Assembly (NCBI GenBank): GCA_018267925.1
Contig: JAFDXO010000119.1
Location: 1 to 34,474 of the forward strand
Reading direction: 5' to 3'
DNA from: Bacteroidota bacterium
GTDB taxonomy: Bacteria; Bacteroidota; Bacteroidia; Chitinophagales; Chitinophagaceae
DNA: 34,474 bases
Shown here: one piece after another, positions 1-8,782 of the stretch
Layout: the number at the start of each line of letters is the position of its first letter
Position numbering within the stretch: position 1 is the stretch's first letter
The notes under the pieces: model-generated
Seen by the model: only the letters and a program-made list of their open reading frames with translations
What the model was told of the DNA's origin: nothing
Database searches by the model: none
Position numbers and translations under genes: made by a program

Positions 1-109
1 GAACGGTTTGTGTAGCTGTTCCCGATGCGTTGGCTGTGCTGGGTGCTTGTGCGTTGGCTGCTGTTGCGAATCCGATGATGGCTGCTGTTGCGATGATGAT
101 CTTTTTCAT
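1..109 (-). CDS. Exported protein, N-terminal fragment (cut by window edge)
   Basis: The gene reads leftward out of the window, so only its first 36 codons are visible. They begin MKKIIIATAAIIGFATAANA, a classic short signal peptide: two lysines, a hydrophobic core rich in Ile and Ala, and an A-N-A-type cleavage site. An Ala/Ser/Thr-rich mature start follows. The protein is therefore exported to the periplasm or beyond. The family cannot be told from this fragment. A Bacteroidota promoter and a long A/C-rich leader lie upstream and fix the ATG. Confidence 0.75.
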   Translation of the reverse strand, partial: MKKIIIATAAIIGFATAANAQAPSTANASGTATQTV

Positions 110-175
110 GACTGTTTGTTTGTTTGTTTTGTTTTTGTTTAAAAAATTGGTTGTCGTTTGTTTTGTTTGACGATG

Positions 176-206
176 CAAAGATTAGACGGCGGTTAAAATG
201 CTGCAA
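176..206 (-). promoter_or_regulatory. Bacteroidota-type promoter for the leftward exported-protein gene
   Basis: On the minus strand a TTG (204-206) is followed after 20 bases by AATCTTTG (176-183). This is one mismatch from the -7 consensus TAnnTTTG and at a normal -33/-7 spacing. Transcription should start near 170, leaving a leader of about 60 bases made almost only of A and C. Confidence 0.6.
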
Positions 207-284
207 CCTTTAGACCCCTGCTTAACGACAGCTTTGCAACCACTTAACAAGCCGTTTACAATTTTCAATTCCCTTTTTGGTCAC

Positions 285-320
285 TAAAAAAACCGCTCCA
301 CATTGCTGGGAGCGGCTTTT
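285..320 (-). terminator. Rho-independent terminator after the GEVED-repeat T9SS gene
   Basis: A perfect 7-bp stem, CCGCTCC (293-299) with GGAGCGG (309-315), has a 9-base loop. It is flanked by A-runs on one side and T-runs on the other. On the minus strand it ends in seven T, so it should stop transcripts of the gene ending at 340. The T run on the plus side is shorter. Confidence 0.8.
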
Positions 321-339
321 CGCATATTGGTGATTTAGC

Positions 340-3300
340 TTACTGCTTGTTCACCTTGATTACTTCGGTGTGTTGATCGTCTGCATATTTCAATAAGTAC
401 ATGCCTGGTGCCAATCCTTCCATGTTGATTTGCACTTGACCGTTGTCCATGTTGACTACGCGAACCATTTTGCCCGTTGCATCAGTGATGGTTACGCTTC
501 CGTTACCGGTTGCACCATAAGCTTTCACAGTCAGCACTTGGCTCACCGGATTCGGATAAGCTTCTACTATAAAGCTGCCGCTCTTCACCGTTGCTGTTAC
601 CACATTGGAATAGCTGTTTACACCACTTACATTCACCAATTTCAAACGATAGTAGTTCACGCCTGTTACTGGGCTTTGATCCCAATAGCTGTACGTGCTT
701 GCTTCGCCCTTGCCTTTGATGTTTGCTAAGTAGGTGAAGTTGCGTCCATCCACACTACGCTCTACTTCAAACGCATCGCCTGCTTTCTCTACTCCCGTTG
801 TCCAATCCACACGGTTGCGTGTGCCGACATTGGTGGCGGTGATGGTTTTCAGATCTATGGCAAGTGGGAAATTGGTAATCTGTACTAAGTAATCTTGTGT
901 CAAGCCTGAACCCATATTGGTACAAGCATCGGTAGCACCATTTGGATTTCCTGTACCACGTGAACGAATACGCATTCCCGTAATACCCGGAGTGGCGGTT
1001 AAAGGAATAGCAATGGTTACCGTAGCCGTTGTACCGGAAGTAATATTAGTGCCTATCTGTGTCCATTCGGATGCGTCATAGATACCATCTTGGTTGTAGT
1101 CAATCCACGCAGATACAATAGCACCTGCATAAGTTCCTGCTGGATCAATGGTTACACTCATTGGTGCTGAGGCTCCTTTGTTAATCCAAGCGGTTTGCGC
1201 ATAGCTTGTATAGAATGGTGATGCCGTCGGATTGGTTGTTGCTGTGTTGTTGTTAATGCCGGCAAAGGTAAAATTGTTGATTAAACTACCTGTACCACCC
1301 GCATTTACAGCAGCACAATAGCATTGTGAAAATGGCAAAACGTTTACAGTAACAATATTGGAATAGTTGGTTTGTGAACTTGTTGTACAAGTGGCACTAA
1401 AACGATATTGAGTTGTAACAGTCTGTCCAGCAGAAATGGTATAGCTTGGTATAGTTGCACCAGAAATATTAGTCCAACCACCACTTCCAATTTGTTGTTG
1501 CCATTGAAAAGTAATGCCCGAAGCTACTGTGTATGCAGTGTCCGATAAAGTCAATGAAGTTGATGGGCAAACAGAAGTAGGTGCAAAGGCCGTACCGGCT
1601 GTTGGTGTTCCAGTACAACCACTTGGTGTTTGAATGTTCACTAAATAATCTTCAGTTTCACCCCATGTATAAGTACCGCAAGGGCTAACCGAACTACCCT
1701 CCACTGCTACAACACGCATACCGGTTACGCCCGAAAGCGCAGTGAGCGGAATCGTAATATTGCCCGATACAACTCGACCATTAGGCACTACTCCCGCCGC
1801 ATAGTTTGAAGTAAATACCGTATCTCCCGGATCTGTGAATACCCCATTGTGGTTGAAGTCAATATACACTGCTGCAATATTGCTATAGGCTCCTGTTCCA
1901 CAATACCCAATCTGAACGCTCAATGGATAAGTAGCTCCCAAAAACAATGTTGTCGGGGTTAAGGTAGTATAGTTAGAATATTGCGCAACAATACTTCCCG
2001 GACCGGGTGCTAATGTGGTGCAAGTAGAAGTATTATTCAAACTTCCTAATGTTACATTGAAAATGTCTTCGTCAGCATTGCTTGTTGCGGATGAAGCACA
2101 ATAACAATTATAAAAGGGATTCAAGCTTACACTAATCGTATTGGAAATATCCTGTCCGCCGCCATTGGCACAAGTTACCACAAGGCGATAATCCATTGCC
2201 GCATTTATTCCGGCTGCGATAGTATAAATAGGACTGGTTGCTCCCGTAACCGGAGACCAAGTATTCATACCCGATGGTGATGACTGCCACTGAAATGAAA
2301 TGCCGGCAGCCACTGTGTATGCTGAATCATTTATGGTAAATGAGGTATTTGCACAAACACCGGTTGGACCAAACGCCGTACCGGCTGTTGGTGTACCGGT
2401 GCAGCCAGAAGGCACGGTAACATTCACCACATAATCTTCTGTTTCATAACCTGAGGCATAGTTAAAGCAAGCTTGGCTTTTTGTATATCCCGGAGTATAT
2501 CCAACTCTTAAACGAATTCCTGTATTTCCACTTACGCTTGACACACCGGTAGGAATACTAAATGTGCCGGAATAAAGCGTACCAGCTCCATTTGGTGTCA
2601 TTATTACCCATTCCGTAGTATCAAATGTTCCGTTACCATTCATGTCCACCCAAGCTGCAATAGGATAACTACTGTAAGCTGCCGTTGCATTCAATGTATA
2701 TTGCATTCCTTGAACAATGTTAGCCGTAGTTGTTGTAGTTGTTGGCCAATATTGAGTATATCCACCGGCACCCACAGTTGTAGTCGTGTTGTTTAAAGGT
2801 GTACCAACAATACTAACATTGGTTATGTAATTAAGTGCCGTAGTATGAAGTGTTACACCGTTCAATGGTGAACAATAACACAAATAAAACGGGCTGAGTT
2901 GCATGTTTACCGTATTGGAAATAGTCTGACCGCCACCGTTCGAACAAGTAATAACTAATTGGTAATCCATTGGGGCATTGATACCCGCAGTTACAGTGTA
3001 ATTAGCTGTTGTAGCACCTGCAACATTAGTCCAAGTATTTAATCCCGCAGGCGAGGACTTCCACTGGAATGATAGTCCGCTTGCTACTGAATATCCGGTG
3101 TCGCTTAAAGTAAATGAACTGTTTGCGCATACCATATTGCCAAACGGACCATAGGCGTTACCGGCATTAGGAATACCAGAACACGCAGGAGGTGCATAGA
3201 TATTAACCGAATAATCTTGATATTCTCCTGAGCCTGAGTTAACACAAGGATCACTTGGATTTGAAGGAGTAAAAGCTGCTAACACTCTTAATCTCGTCGT

Positions 3301-4632
3301 TCCCGTTCTGGCAGAAAGCGGAATTGCAATGTTTCCGGTAACAGGTGGATAAATGTAGGTTGTTGTAGATAGAAACTGCTCTGACGCTTGGAAGGTACCA
3401 TCCATATTCGTATCTAACCACAATGCCATTCCATAATTTGAGTTTCCGGCAACATTGATACTATAATTAAAATTTCCTCCCGGAACCACTACTAAAGAAG
3501 GCAATGAAGTAAAATTTTGATATCCTGTTGCATTACCGGCAGAAACAGTGTTGTTGATGTTGGTCAACGCATTGGTAGTTGAAAAACCTGAAATATAGTA
3601 TGTGGCACTTCCACCACTTGTTGTAGGTGTACAATAACACGCCATTACTGAATTAACACCTATTAATTTAGATGCGGTTGTATCTGCCAAACTGCTACTT
3701 GTACAGACAACATATCGCCTATAATATTTAGCGACAGATTGTGTAGCAGAATAGGATGAAAATGTAGCTCCGGTTATATTGGTCCAAGAACCTGCTGTGC
3801 CCGTTGGTGAAGATTGCCATTGATATTGCAATCCACTGCCAATAGAACTACCGCTTACTGTCAGGTTAAATAAAATGTTTGGACAAACTGAAGATGGACC
3901 ACTAATTGTTCCTGCAGTCGGCTGACCGGAGCAAGATGTACCCGGAATATAAGTTAATTGTGTGTTTGGTCGTAAAGTACCACCATAGCTTGTTGTCAAT
4001 GCGCTTGAATTATTTCCAGCCGTGCTGTTTGCAAAGCCAAGGGAAACATTTGTACTATAGCCTGTATTATATAACCAGTTAAATGCGCCACCTGAATACG
4101 GAGAAGTTGTGGGGGTAAGTACCCAATCAACATAAATTTCCAATGCTCCACCCGTATAAGTAATGGGTGAAGTGAAGTTGTAAGTTATCCAACCAACAGA
4201 ACCCGGAATATTTGATGTAGAATTGTAAACAATAGAATCAACCAAAGTTGCTGTACCCACAAAGGCTCCCCAAGTAGTGCCAGAGGTTAGTGCCGTATTG
4301 GTTGTATTGTTTGCATAAATCTTCATGGTTCCCGAATTCGTTCCACTCAATTGAAAGGTAGAATTCTTGTAAAAACTAATGGCAGATATTTGATCTCCAT
4401 TGTTAATGCCCGCAGCAGCTATTTCTGTTGCCGTGTACAAATAAGCATACTTGCTGTAATGAAATACGCTGGTCGTAGATGACCTATAAATCGGTCCATA
4501 CAAATAACTTGACGATGTTCCTGTCGTACCAATGGATACCGTCTGTGCAGATAATTGATCTGCTTTAAAGACTAATGCTAACAGTAACAAAAGCAAGTAT
4601 TGTGTTGTGTTGTGTAAAAACTTTCTTTTCAT
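340..4632 (-). CDS. Large T9SS-secreted protein with four Ig-like/GEVED units
   Basis: A 1430-residue secreted protein. Residues 1-30 are a signal peptide ending in LSAQ. Residues about 31-230 form an N-terminal beta-rich domain. Four tandem units of roughly 260 residues follow. Each starts with a Cys-containing Ig-like stretch (C-G-x-P-x-A-G, then FQWQSSP) and ends in a GEVED-type domain closing with ETEDYxVN or a variant near residues 475, 735, 997 and 1250. An FN3-like segment (about 1260-1355) precedes a type A T9SS sorting domain with the motif EAYPNP and the ending GMYLLKY. Inference: an extracellular adhesin- or matrix-like protein exported by T9SS and anchored at the surface or released. 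The ligand is unknown. The units share nearly identical DNA stretches, so they probably arose by duplication. The ATG is the only start that includes the signal peptide. Confidence 0.9.
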   Translation of the reverse strand: MKRKFLHNTTQYLLLLLLALVFKADQLSAQTVSIGTTGTSSSYLYGPIYRSSTTSVFHYSKYAYLYTATEIAAAGINNGDQISAISFYKNSTFQLSGTNSGTMKIYANNTTNTALTSGTTWGAFVGTATLVDSIVYNSTSNIPGSVGWITYNFTSPITYTGGALEIYVDWVLTPTTSPYSGGAFNWLYNTGYSTNVSLGFANSTAGNNSSALTTSYGGTLRPNTQLTYIPGTSCSGQPTAGTISGPSSVCPNILFNLTVSGSSIGSGLQYQWQSSPTGTAGSWTNITGATFSSYSATQSVAKYYRRYVVCTSSSLADTTASKLIGVNSVMACYCTPTTSGGSATYYISGFSTTNALTNINNTVSAGNATGYQNFTSLPSLVVVPGGNFNYSINVAGNSNYGMALWLDTNMDGTFQASEQFLSTTTYIYPPVTGNIAIPLSARTGTTRLRVLAAFTPSNPSDPCVNSGSGEYQDYSVNIYAPPACSGIPNAGNAYGPFGNMVCANSSFTLSDTGYSVASGLSFQWKSSPAGLNTWTNVAGATTANYTVTAGINAPMDYQLVITCSNGGGQTISNTVNMQLSPFYLCYCSPLNGVTLHTTALNYITNVSIVGTPLNNTTTTVGAGGYTQYWPTTTTTTANIVQGMQYTLNATAAYSSYPIAAWVDMNGNGTFDTTEWVIMTPNGAGTLYSGTFSIPTGVSSVSGNTGIRLRVGYTPGYTKSQACFNYASGYETEDYVVNVTVPSGCTGTPTAGTAFGPTGVCANTSFTINDSAYTVAAGISFQWQSSPSGMNTWSPVTGATSPIYTIAAGINAAMDYRLVVTCANGGGQDISNTISVSLNPFYNCYCASSATSNADEDIFNVTLGSLNNTSTCTTLAPGPGSIVAQYSNYTTLTPTTLFLGATYPLSVQIGYCGTGAYSNIAAVYIDFNHNGVFTDPGDTVFTSNYAAGVVPNGRVVSGNITIPLTALSGVTGMRVVAVEGSSVSPCGTYTWGETEDYLVNIQTPSGCTGTPTAGTAFAPTSVCPSTSLTLSDTAYTVASGITFQWQQQIGSGGWTNISGATIPSYTISAGQTVTTQYRFSATCTTSSQTNYSNIVTVNVLPFSQCYCAAVNAGGTGSLINNFTFAGINNNTATTNPTASPFYTSYAQTAWINKGASAPMSVTIDPAGTYAGAIVSAWIDYNQDGIYDASEWTQIGTNITSGTTATVTIAIPLTATPGITGMRIRSRGTGNPNGATDACTNMGSGLTQDYLVQITNFPLAIDLKTITATNVGTRNRVDWTTGVEKAGDAFEVERSVDGRNFTYLANIKGKGEASTYSYWDQSPVTGVNYYRLKLVNVSGVNSYSNVVTATVKSGSFIVEAYPNPVSQVLTVKAYGATGNGSVTITDATGKMVRVVNMDNGQVQINMEGLAPGMYLLKYADDQHTEVIKVNKQ

Positions 4633-5015
4633 TGTCTATACTTTTTTTAAGGCCTACTCTTTACAGGATTTTCGGCATCCTCCTTGTGATAAATAATTTT
4701 AGTTCCAAGTCTCAAAAAATAACAGTGTCCATTGAATATTAAATTCCCAAAAAATTCCTTACTTTATTTGCCTTGATTACAAAACAAGTCCTAAAGCAGT
4801 AGCACTATTTGTTATTTCATAGTTAGTGTATGTTGTGGGTGATGAAATAAGAAGTATCATTAAACTTGATGTGATGCAAATTAATGCACTTTTAATTCTA
4901 AATTAATTTATTATTTAGATTTTTTTTTAAATCATTTATTAGAAATTAAGCTTTCCTTCATTGTTGTAATAAGCAGATAGATAAAAATATAAATAAAGCC
5001 TTCGTAGTTTTTTCC
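4633..5015. other. AT-rich divergent spacer with no gene seen
   Basis: About 380 bases separate the leftward T9SS gene from the rightward helicase gene. The stretch is very AT-rich, and I found no open frame with coding character or RNA gene. A small 5-bp inverted repeat (AGGAT/ATCCT) lies near 4660-4676, just upstream of the T9SS gene. No clear TAnnTTTG element for that gene was found. Confidence 0.6.
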
Positions 5016-5023
5016 TACTTTTG
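5016..5023 (+). promoter_or_regulatory. -7 promoter element directly before the DEAD-box gene
   Basis: TACTTTTG matches TAnnTTTG exactly and ends 8 bases before the ATG at 5032. Transcription would then begin within a few bases of the start codon, giving an essentially leaderless mRNA. No convincing -33 TTG is visible. Confidence 0.6.
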
Positions 5024-5031
5024 CAGACTAT

Positions 5032-6741
5032 ATGATTTCATTTTCAAGCCTCTCTCTACGAGAGGAATTAATCCAAGCCGTTGCGGACTTGGGATTCGAG
5101 ACACCAACCCCTATCCAACAAAAAGTTATACCACATCTTCTAGCTGACCCAACAGACATAATTGGATTAGCACAAACTGGTACTGGAAAAACAGCTGCTT
5201 TTGGGCTTCCATTACTACACCATGTGGATATAGATCGTAAAGAGGTGCAAGCATTAGTACTGTCCCCTACCCGTGAATTGTGTATGCAGATTCAAGTTGA
5301 GTTTAAGAAATACGGAATGCATCTTCACGGATTGAAAACTACGGCTGTATATGGTGGCGTTCCTATCGGAGGGCAAATTCGTGAGTTGAAACATCATCCT
5401 CAAGTAGTGGTAGCAACACCGGGACGATTAATTGACTTATTGGAAAGAAAGGCACTCTCTTTAGAAAACGTTCAATATATTGTATTGGATGAAGCAGACG
5501 AAATGCTGAATATGGGCTTTCGTGATGACATCAATTTTCTATTGAAAAACACACCTAACAGGCAATACACTTGGTTGTTTTCAGCTACCATGAACAATGA
5601 TGTGCGTGGAATTGCTAAACGGTTTATGACCCAATGGAAAGAATATTCTGTTACGCGCGAAAATGCAACCAACGAGAATATTGACCATCAATATTATGTT
5701 ACACAACGTCATTTACGTTTTGAAACACTACAACGTCTGCTCGATTTTACGCCGGGCATCTATGGAATTATCTTTACCAGAACTAAACAAGATTGTCAAG
5801 ACATAGCTGAAAAACTGATGAAGCAAGGTTATCAGGTCAGCCCCTTGCATGGCGACATGGATCAAAAAATGCGTAGCAAGGTCATGGAGCGATTCAAAAA
5901 CCGAAGCCTGCAAGCCATTGTGGCTACAGATGTTGCAGCTCGTGGCATTGACGTAAATGATATAACGCATGTCATCAACTACGAATTGCCGGACGATCCT
6001 GAAGTATATACCCACCGAAGCGGACGTACGGCCCGTGCTGGGAAAAGTGGTATTTGTATGAGCATTGTTTCAACCAAAGAAATTTCAACCATTCGTCAAA
6101 TTGAACGCTTAGTAAAACAGCACTTTAATAAATGTGATATTCCCGATGGTGCTGAAGTGGTACGCAAAAGACTTTTCTATTATTTAGATCAAATAGAGTC
6201 TGCTAAACCACAAAAAGATTTTGCTCAAGTTTATTTATCTACCATCCACGAGCGGTTTGAAGCAATGGAAAAAGATGAATTAATCAAGCGCTTAATGTGG
6301 ATTCAACTAAAAGATACCATTGATATTTATCAATCTGCTGAAGATCTGAATGCCGGATACGAACAAAGTAGTAAGGATCGGGGCGATAGAAACAATGTTC
6401 GCCTTTTCATGAATTTGGGAACCAAAGATGGAATGGACAGCCCTGAAAAATTAGTACGTTTTATAGCCGAAGCCACAGATCTCGATCCTAATTTAATTTT
6501 TCGAGTTACGGTACGTGAAATGAGCAGTTTTTTTAACGTAAAAGGAAATGCCGCTGAATTTATCCGTGAAACACTTTCCCAAAAGAAATTTAAGGGTAGA
6601 AAAATTCGTATAGATGATGCCGACCAAAAACCTAATGATAAAGGTAGAGACCGCTCCAGATCAGCTTCTGACCGAAAACCCGGGGAATTTAAACCTCGTT
6701 TCAACAAAGGTGGTTCACACAACGTTAACAAGAAACATTAG
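5032..6741 (+). CDS. deaD: DEAD-box ATP-dependent RNA helicase with DbpA-type RNA-binding domain
   Basis: 569 residues with the complete DEAD-box set: Q motif with Gln29 (PTPIQ), Walker A AQTGTGKT (47-54), PTREL, TPGRL, DEAD (153-156), SAT (184-186), and in the second RecA domain ATDVAARGIDV and HRSGRTARAG. A DbpA-like RNA-binding fold (about 455-530) follows, then a basic Lys/Arg/Asp-rich tail. Family knowledge: these cytoplasmic helicases unwind short RNA duplexes in ribosome assembly, mRNA decay and cold adaptation. The start is fixed because the Q-motif region begins at once (FSSLSL) and no other Met lies nearby. The gene is monocistronic by appearance. It could equally be called csdA- or dbpA-like. 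Confidence 0.93.
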   Translation: MISFSSLSLREELIQAVADLGFETPTPIQQKVIPHLLADPTDIIGLAQTGTGKTAAFGLPLLHHVDIDRKEVQALVLSPTRELCMQIQVEFKKYGMHLHGLKTTAVYGGVPIGGQIRELKHHPQVVVATPGRLIDLLERKALSLENVQYIVLDEADEMLNMGFRDDINFLLKNTPNRQYTWLFSATMNNDVRGIAKRFMTQWKEYSVTRENATNENIDHQYYVTQRHLRFETLQRLLDFTPGIYGIIFTRTKQDCQDIAEKLMKQGYQVSPLHGDMDQKMRSKVMERFKNRSLQAIVATDVAARGIDVNDITHVINYELPDDPEVYTHRSGRTARAGKSGICMSIVSTKEISTIRQIERLVKQHFNKCDIPDGAEVVRKRLFYYLDQIESAKPQKDFAQVYLSTIHERFEAMEKDELIKRLMWIQLKDTIDIYQSAEDLNAGYEQSSKDRGDRNNVRLFMNLGTKDGMDSPEKLVRFIAEATDLDPNLIFRVTVREMSSFFNVKGNAAEFIRETLSQKKFKGRKIRIDDADQKPNDKGRDRSRSASDRKPGEFKPRFNKGGSHNVNKKH

Positions 6742-6759
6742 ACAATTCTATAATTTCGA

Positions 6760-6791
6760 TTTGGTTATTTCAAATAATTGAATTTACTTTG
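6760..6791 (+). promoter_or_regulatory. Putative promoter of the RlpA-like gene
   Basis: TTTG (6760-6763) is followed after 20 bases by TTACTTTG (6784-6791), one mismatch from TAnnTTTG. This leaves an 11-base, A-rich leader before the ATG at 6803. Confidence 0.45.
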
Positions 6792-6802
6792 CACAAAATT
6801 AA

Positions 6803-7252
6803 ATGCGTATGAGGCTGCTGTTAGTTACTGGTATTTTTACATTGAGTGCGTTTACCATGAACGCTCAAAAGAAAGAACACAGCAATATCTTTACGACCAT
6901 TAAAAAAGGTATTGCCAGTTTCTATCACGATAAATTTGAAGGTCGCAAAACCGCCACAGGTGAAGTTTTTGACAACAACAAATTTACTGCTGCCAGCAAT
7001 TCACTCAAGTTGAATACTTATGTGAAAGTAACCAACCTAAGCAATGGGCAAGTCATTTACGTTCGGGTTAATGACCGTATGTCTAAAGATAATGAACGCC
7101 TAATTGATTTAGCAAGTATTGCTGCCAAAAGATTGAATTTTCATGCCAAAGGCATTACAAATGTAAAAGTAGAAGCAGTAACTGAAGAAGAAGGCAGAAA
7201 CGCCATTTTAGCTCAAAACGAATTGACTTCTACAGGACAAAATAAACTTTAA
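6803..7252 (+). CDS. rlpA: RlpA-like double-psi beta-barrel protein
   Basis: 149 residues: signal peptide (about 1-21, ending MNAQ), then one RlpA/DPBB domain (about 36-126). Recognisable motifs are GIASFYHDKFEGRKTATGE, VKVTNLSNGQ and the VNDR motif with Asp91. Family knowledge: RlpA proteins act in the periplasm or outer membrane on glycan strands lacking stem peptides. In Pseudomonas the activity needs a His in the A-A-H motif and the Asp of NDR. Here the A-A-H position reads A-A-S (Ser65), so lytic transglycosylase activity is uncertain. There is no SPOR domain. A second ATG two codons in (6809) is an equally possible start. A strong terminator follows. Confidence 0.85.
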   Translation: MRMRLLLVTGIFTLSAFTMNAQKKEHSNIFTTIKKGIASFYHDKFEGRKTATGEVFDNNKFTAASNSLKLNTYVKVTNLSNGQVIYVRVNDRMSKDNERLIDLASIAAKRLNFHAKGITNVKVEAVTEEEGRNAILAQNELTSTGQNKL

Positions 7253-7270
7253 ATACATCGTTTAGTTAAA

Positions 7271-7302
7271 CAAAAAAACCATAGTTTCCTATGGTTTTTT
7301 TT
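7271..7302. terminator. Bidirectional terminator between rlpA-like gene and outer-membrane barrel gene
   Basis: ACCATAG and CTATGGT form a perfect stem around a 4-base loop, with A7 on the left and T8 on the right. It therefore works as an intrinsic terminator on both strands and serves the converging genes ending at 7252 and 7422. Confidence 0.88.
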
Positions 7303-7421
7303 ATTGTCTTTTTCAGCAATCTAATAGTTTCCTAAGTTCAAAAATCCAAATCCGACAGAGATTAACTAATTAATTGCTTTATATACTGTATAATCATGCG
7401 AAACAGAATGAACAGCTTCAC

Positions 7422-8237
7422 TTAATGCCATCCCCAAGAAAACGGTTGCACTAATAACGAAAGCATAAATTGGTCGTTACTTTCTAATTTGACATTGAGA
7501 TTACCCTTATAGTTTGTCCACATTGCATCATCTGAATAAGAATATGAAGTCGGACTGCGGAAAATATAAGTGGCACGAAGTTTCCAATTAATACCTGCAT
7601 GAATGCCAATCTCAGCCTTTACATAAGGCGGTGCCATGATGTTTATACCCGGAAATTGATAAACCATTCCAAAGGCAACCATGGGGAAAAAGCCCGCTCC
7701 AAAGCTAAAGGAAAACCGATCTGCCTTTTGCAAGCTTGCTTCTGCACCACCAATAAAATCTATGCCAACCGGCAATCCAAACATGAATGCCGCACCGGCT
7801 AAACCACTGTATGTTTCCCTTCCGGTAAAATTAGGGCGTTTCACTTCAATGACTACTGAATCTCCATTGAACATATAATAGTTTGCGTTTAGCCCAATAT
7901 AAACCGAAGCTAAACCCTTACTTCCCATTCGGGCTACCGGAAGCATAATGGTATAAGCTATTCCTGCACCAAATCCTTTCAACTTATGATTCTGTACCGT
8001 ATCAGCTGTGCCATCATAATCAACAGCCTGAGTTTTCAACGTTCCGCTGTAAGGCACATAATTAAAGCCCACCGAAAAGCGTTGGAAAGGCTTGCGACGA
8101 ATTGCCTTTAGGGAATATTCATCATCACTAAAATAGTAGCGGTCTGCGTGATATCGTCGGGTGCGTTGGGCTTGAGCCTCAAACTGTACTAATAGGGAAA
8201 AGAAAACAAGTAAAAAGAAAGTACGTTGAAAAAGCAT
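7422..8237 (-). CDS. Outer-membrane beta-barrel protein of unknown family
   Basis: 271 residues with a signal peptide (about 1-23, hydrophobic core LLVFFSLLVQF, then AQAQ). The rest is alternating polar/aromatic strands typical of a small outer-membrane barrel, such as FSVGFNYVPYSG, ASVYIGLNANYYMF and LMLSLLVQPFSWGWH-like endings rich in Trp and Phe. The N-terminal mature part is basic and Tyr-rich. I do not recognise a specific family. Inference: a structural or porin-like outer-membrane protein. It converges on the rlpA-like gene, separated by a shared terminator, and starts about 100 bases from the divergent SET-domain gene. Confidence 0.75.
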   Translation of the reverse strand: MLFQRTFFLLVFFSLLVQFEAQAQRTRRYHADRYYFSDDEYSLKAIRRKPFQRFSVGFNYVPYSGTLKTQAVDYDGTADTVQNHKLKGFGAGIAYTIMLPVARMGSKGLASVYIGLNANYYMFNGDSVVIEVKRPNFTGRETYSGLAGAAFMFGLPVGIDFIGGAEASLQKADRFSFSFGAGFFPMVAFGMVYQFPGINIMAPPYVKAEIGIHAGINWKLRATYIFRSPTSYSYSDDAMWTNYKGNLNVKLESNDQFMLSLLVQPFSWGWH

Positions 8238-8328
8238 GAAGTATGTTGTTTTAAGCCGCTAAAAATAATGTACAATTTTCACAATTTTCCTACTCAGCTC
8301 AGACTATATTTCAGTTTAGCCCGGTGCT

Positions 8329-8336
8329 TATCTTTG
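8329..8336 (+). promoter_or_regulatory. -7 element ending 5 bases before the SET-domain gene
   Basis: TATCTTTG matches TAnnTTTG exactly. It lies inside an upstream in-frame extension that would begin at a GTG (8324). This argues for the ATG at 8342 as the real start and for a leaderless transcript. Confidence 0.6.
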
Positions 8337-8341
8337 CATTC

Positions 8342-8734
8342 ATGCGCAACCCCAATTTGTATGTTGGCATTACAAAAGCAAAAGGAAGAGGAATCTTTAC
8401 TTCAAAAACTATATCTAAAAATGAGGTAATAGAAATAGCCCCTGTCATTGTCATGTCGGCAAATGACAGAGCCTTACTTGATAAAACACTTCTTCACGAT
8501 TACATTTTTGAATGGGAACCGGATGGTCAAAAACAATGTTGTATGGCATTGGGTTTTGTTCCAATCTATAATCATTCTTATCAGTCCAATTGCGAATATT
8601 TCATGAACTATGAAGAGCAAACAATAACGATAAAAACCGTGTGCAACATTGCCGCCCATGAAGAGTTGACCATCAATTATAATGGTGATTGGGACGATGA
8701 AAAACCGGTTTGGTTTGAGGTATCTGAAAAATAA
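8342..8734 (+). CDS. Small SET-domain protein (putative lysine methyltransferase)
   Basis: 130 residues, essentially a bare SET domain. It has the N-terminal motif GRGIFTSK, the central YNHSYQSNCEY (matching the SET signature N-H-S-x-x-x-N-C) and the C-terminal EELTINYN, which forms the pseudoknot and contains the conserved Tyr. Family knowledge: SET proteins transfer a methyl group from S-adenosylmethionine to lysine, and small stand-alone bacterial versions usually have no known substrate. No pre-SET or post-SET cysteine clusters are present. The ATG is preferred over an upstream GTG because the -7 promoter element lies between them. It converges on the azurin gene, with a shared hairpin. 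Confidence 0.87.
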   Translation: MRNPNLYVGITKAKGRGIFTSKTISKNEVIEIAPVIVMSANDRALLDKTLLHDYIFEWEPDGQKQCCMALGFVPIYNHSYQSNCEYFMNYEEQTITIKTVCNIAAHEELTINYNGDWDDEKPVWFEVSEK

Positions 8735-8764
8735 AACGCCGGCAAGTTCAATATGCCGGCGTTT
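8734..8764. terminator. Strong hairpin between SET and azurin genes
   Basis: A perfect 11-bp inverted repeat, AAACGCCGGCA (8734-8744) with TGCCGGCGTTT (8754-8764), encloses a 9-base loop and begins at the last base of the SET stop codon. The minus strand gives the better U-tract (TTTTATTTTT), so it mainly ends the azurin transcript, though it can fold on either strand. Confidence 0.8.
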
Positions 8765-8782
8765 GAAAAAAAATAAAACTAT

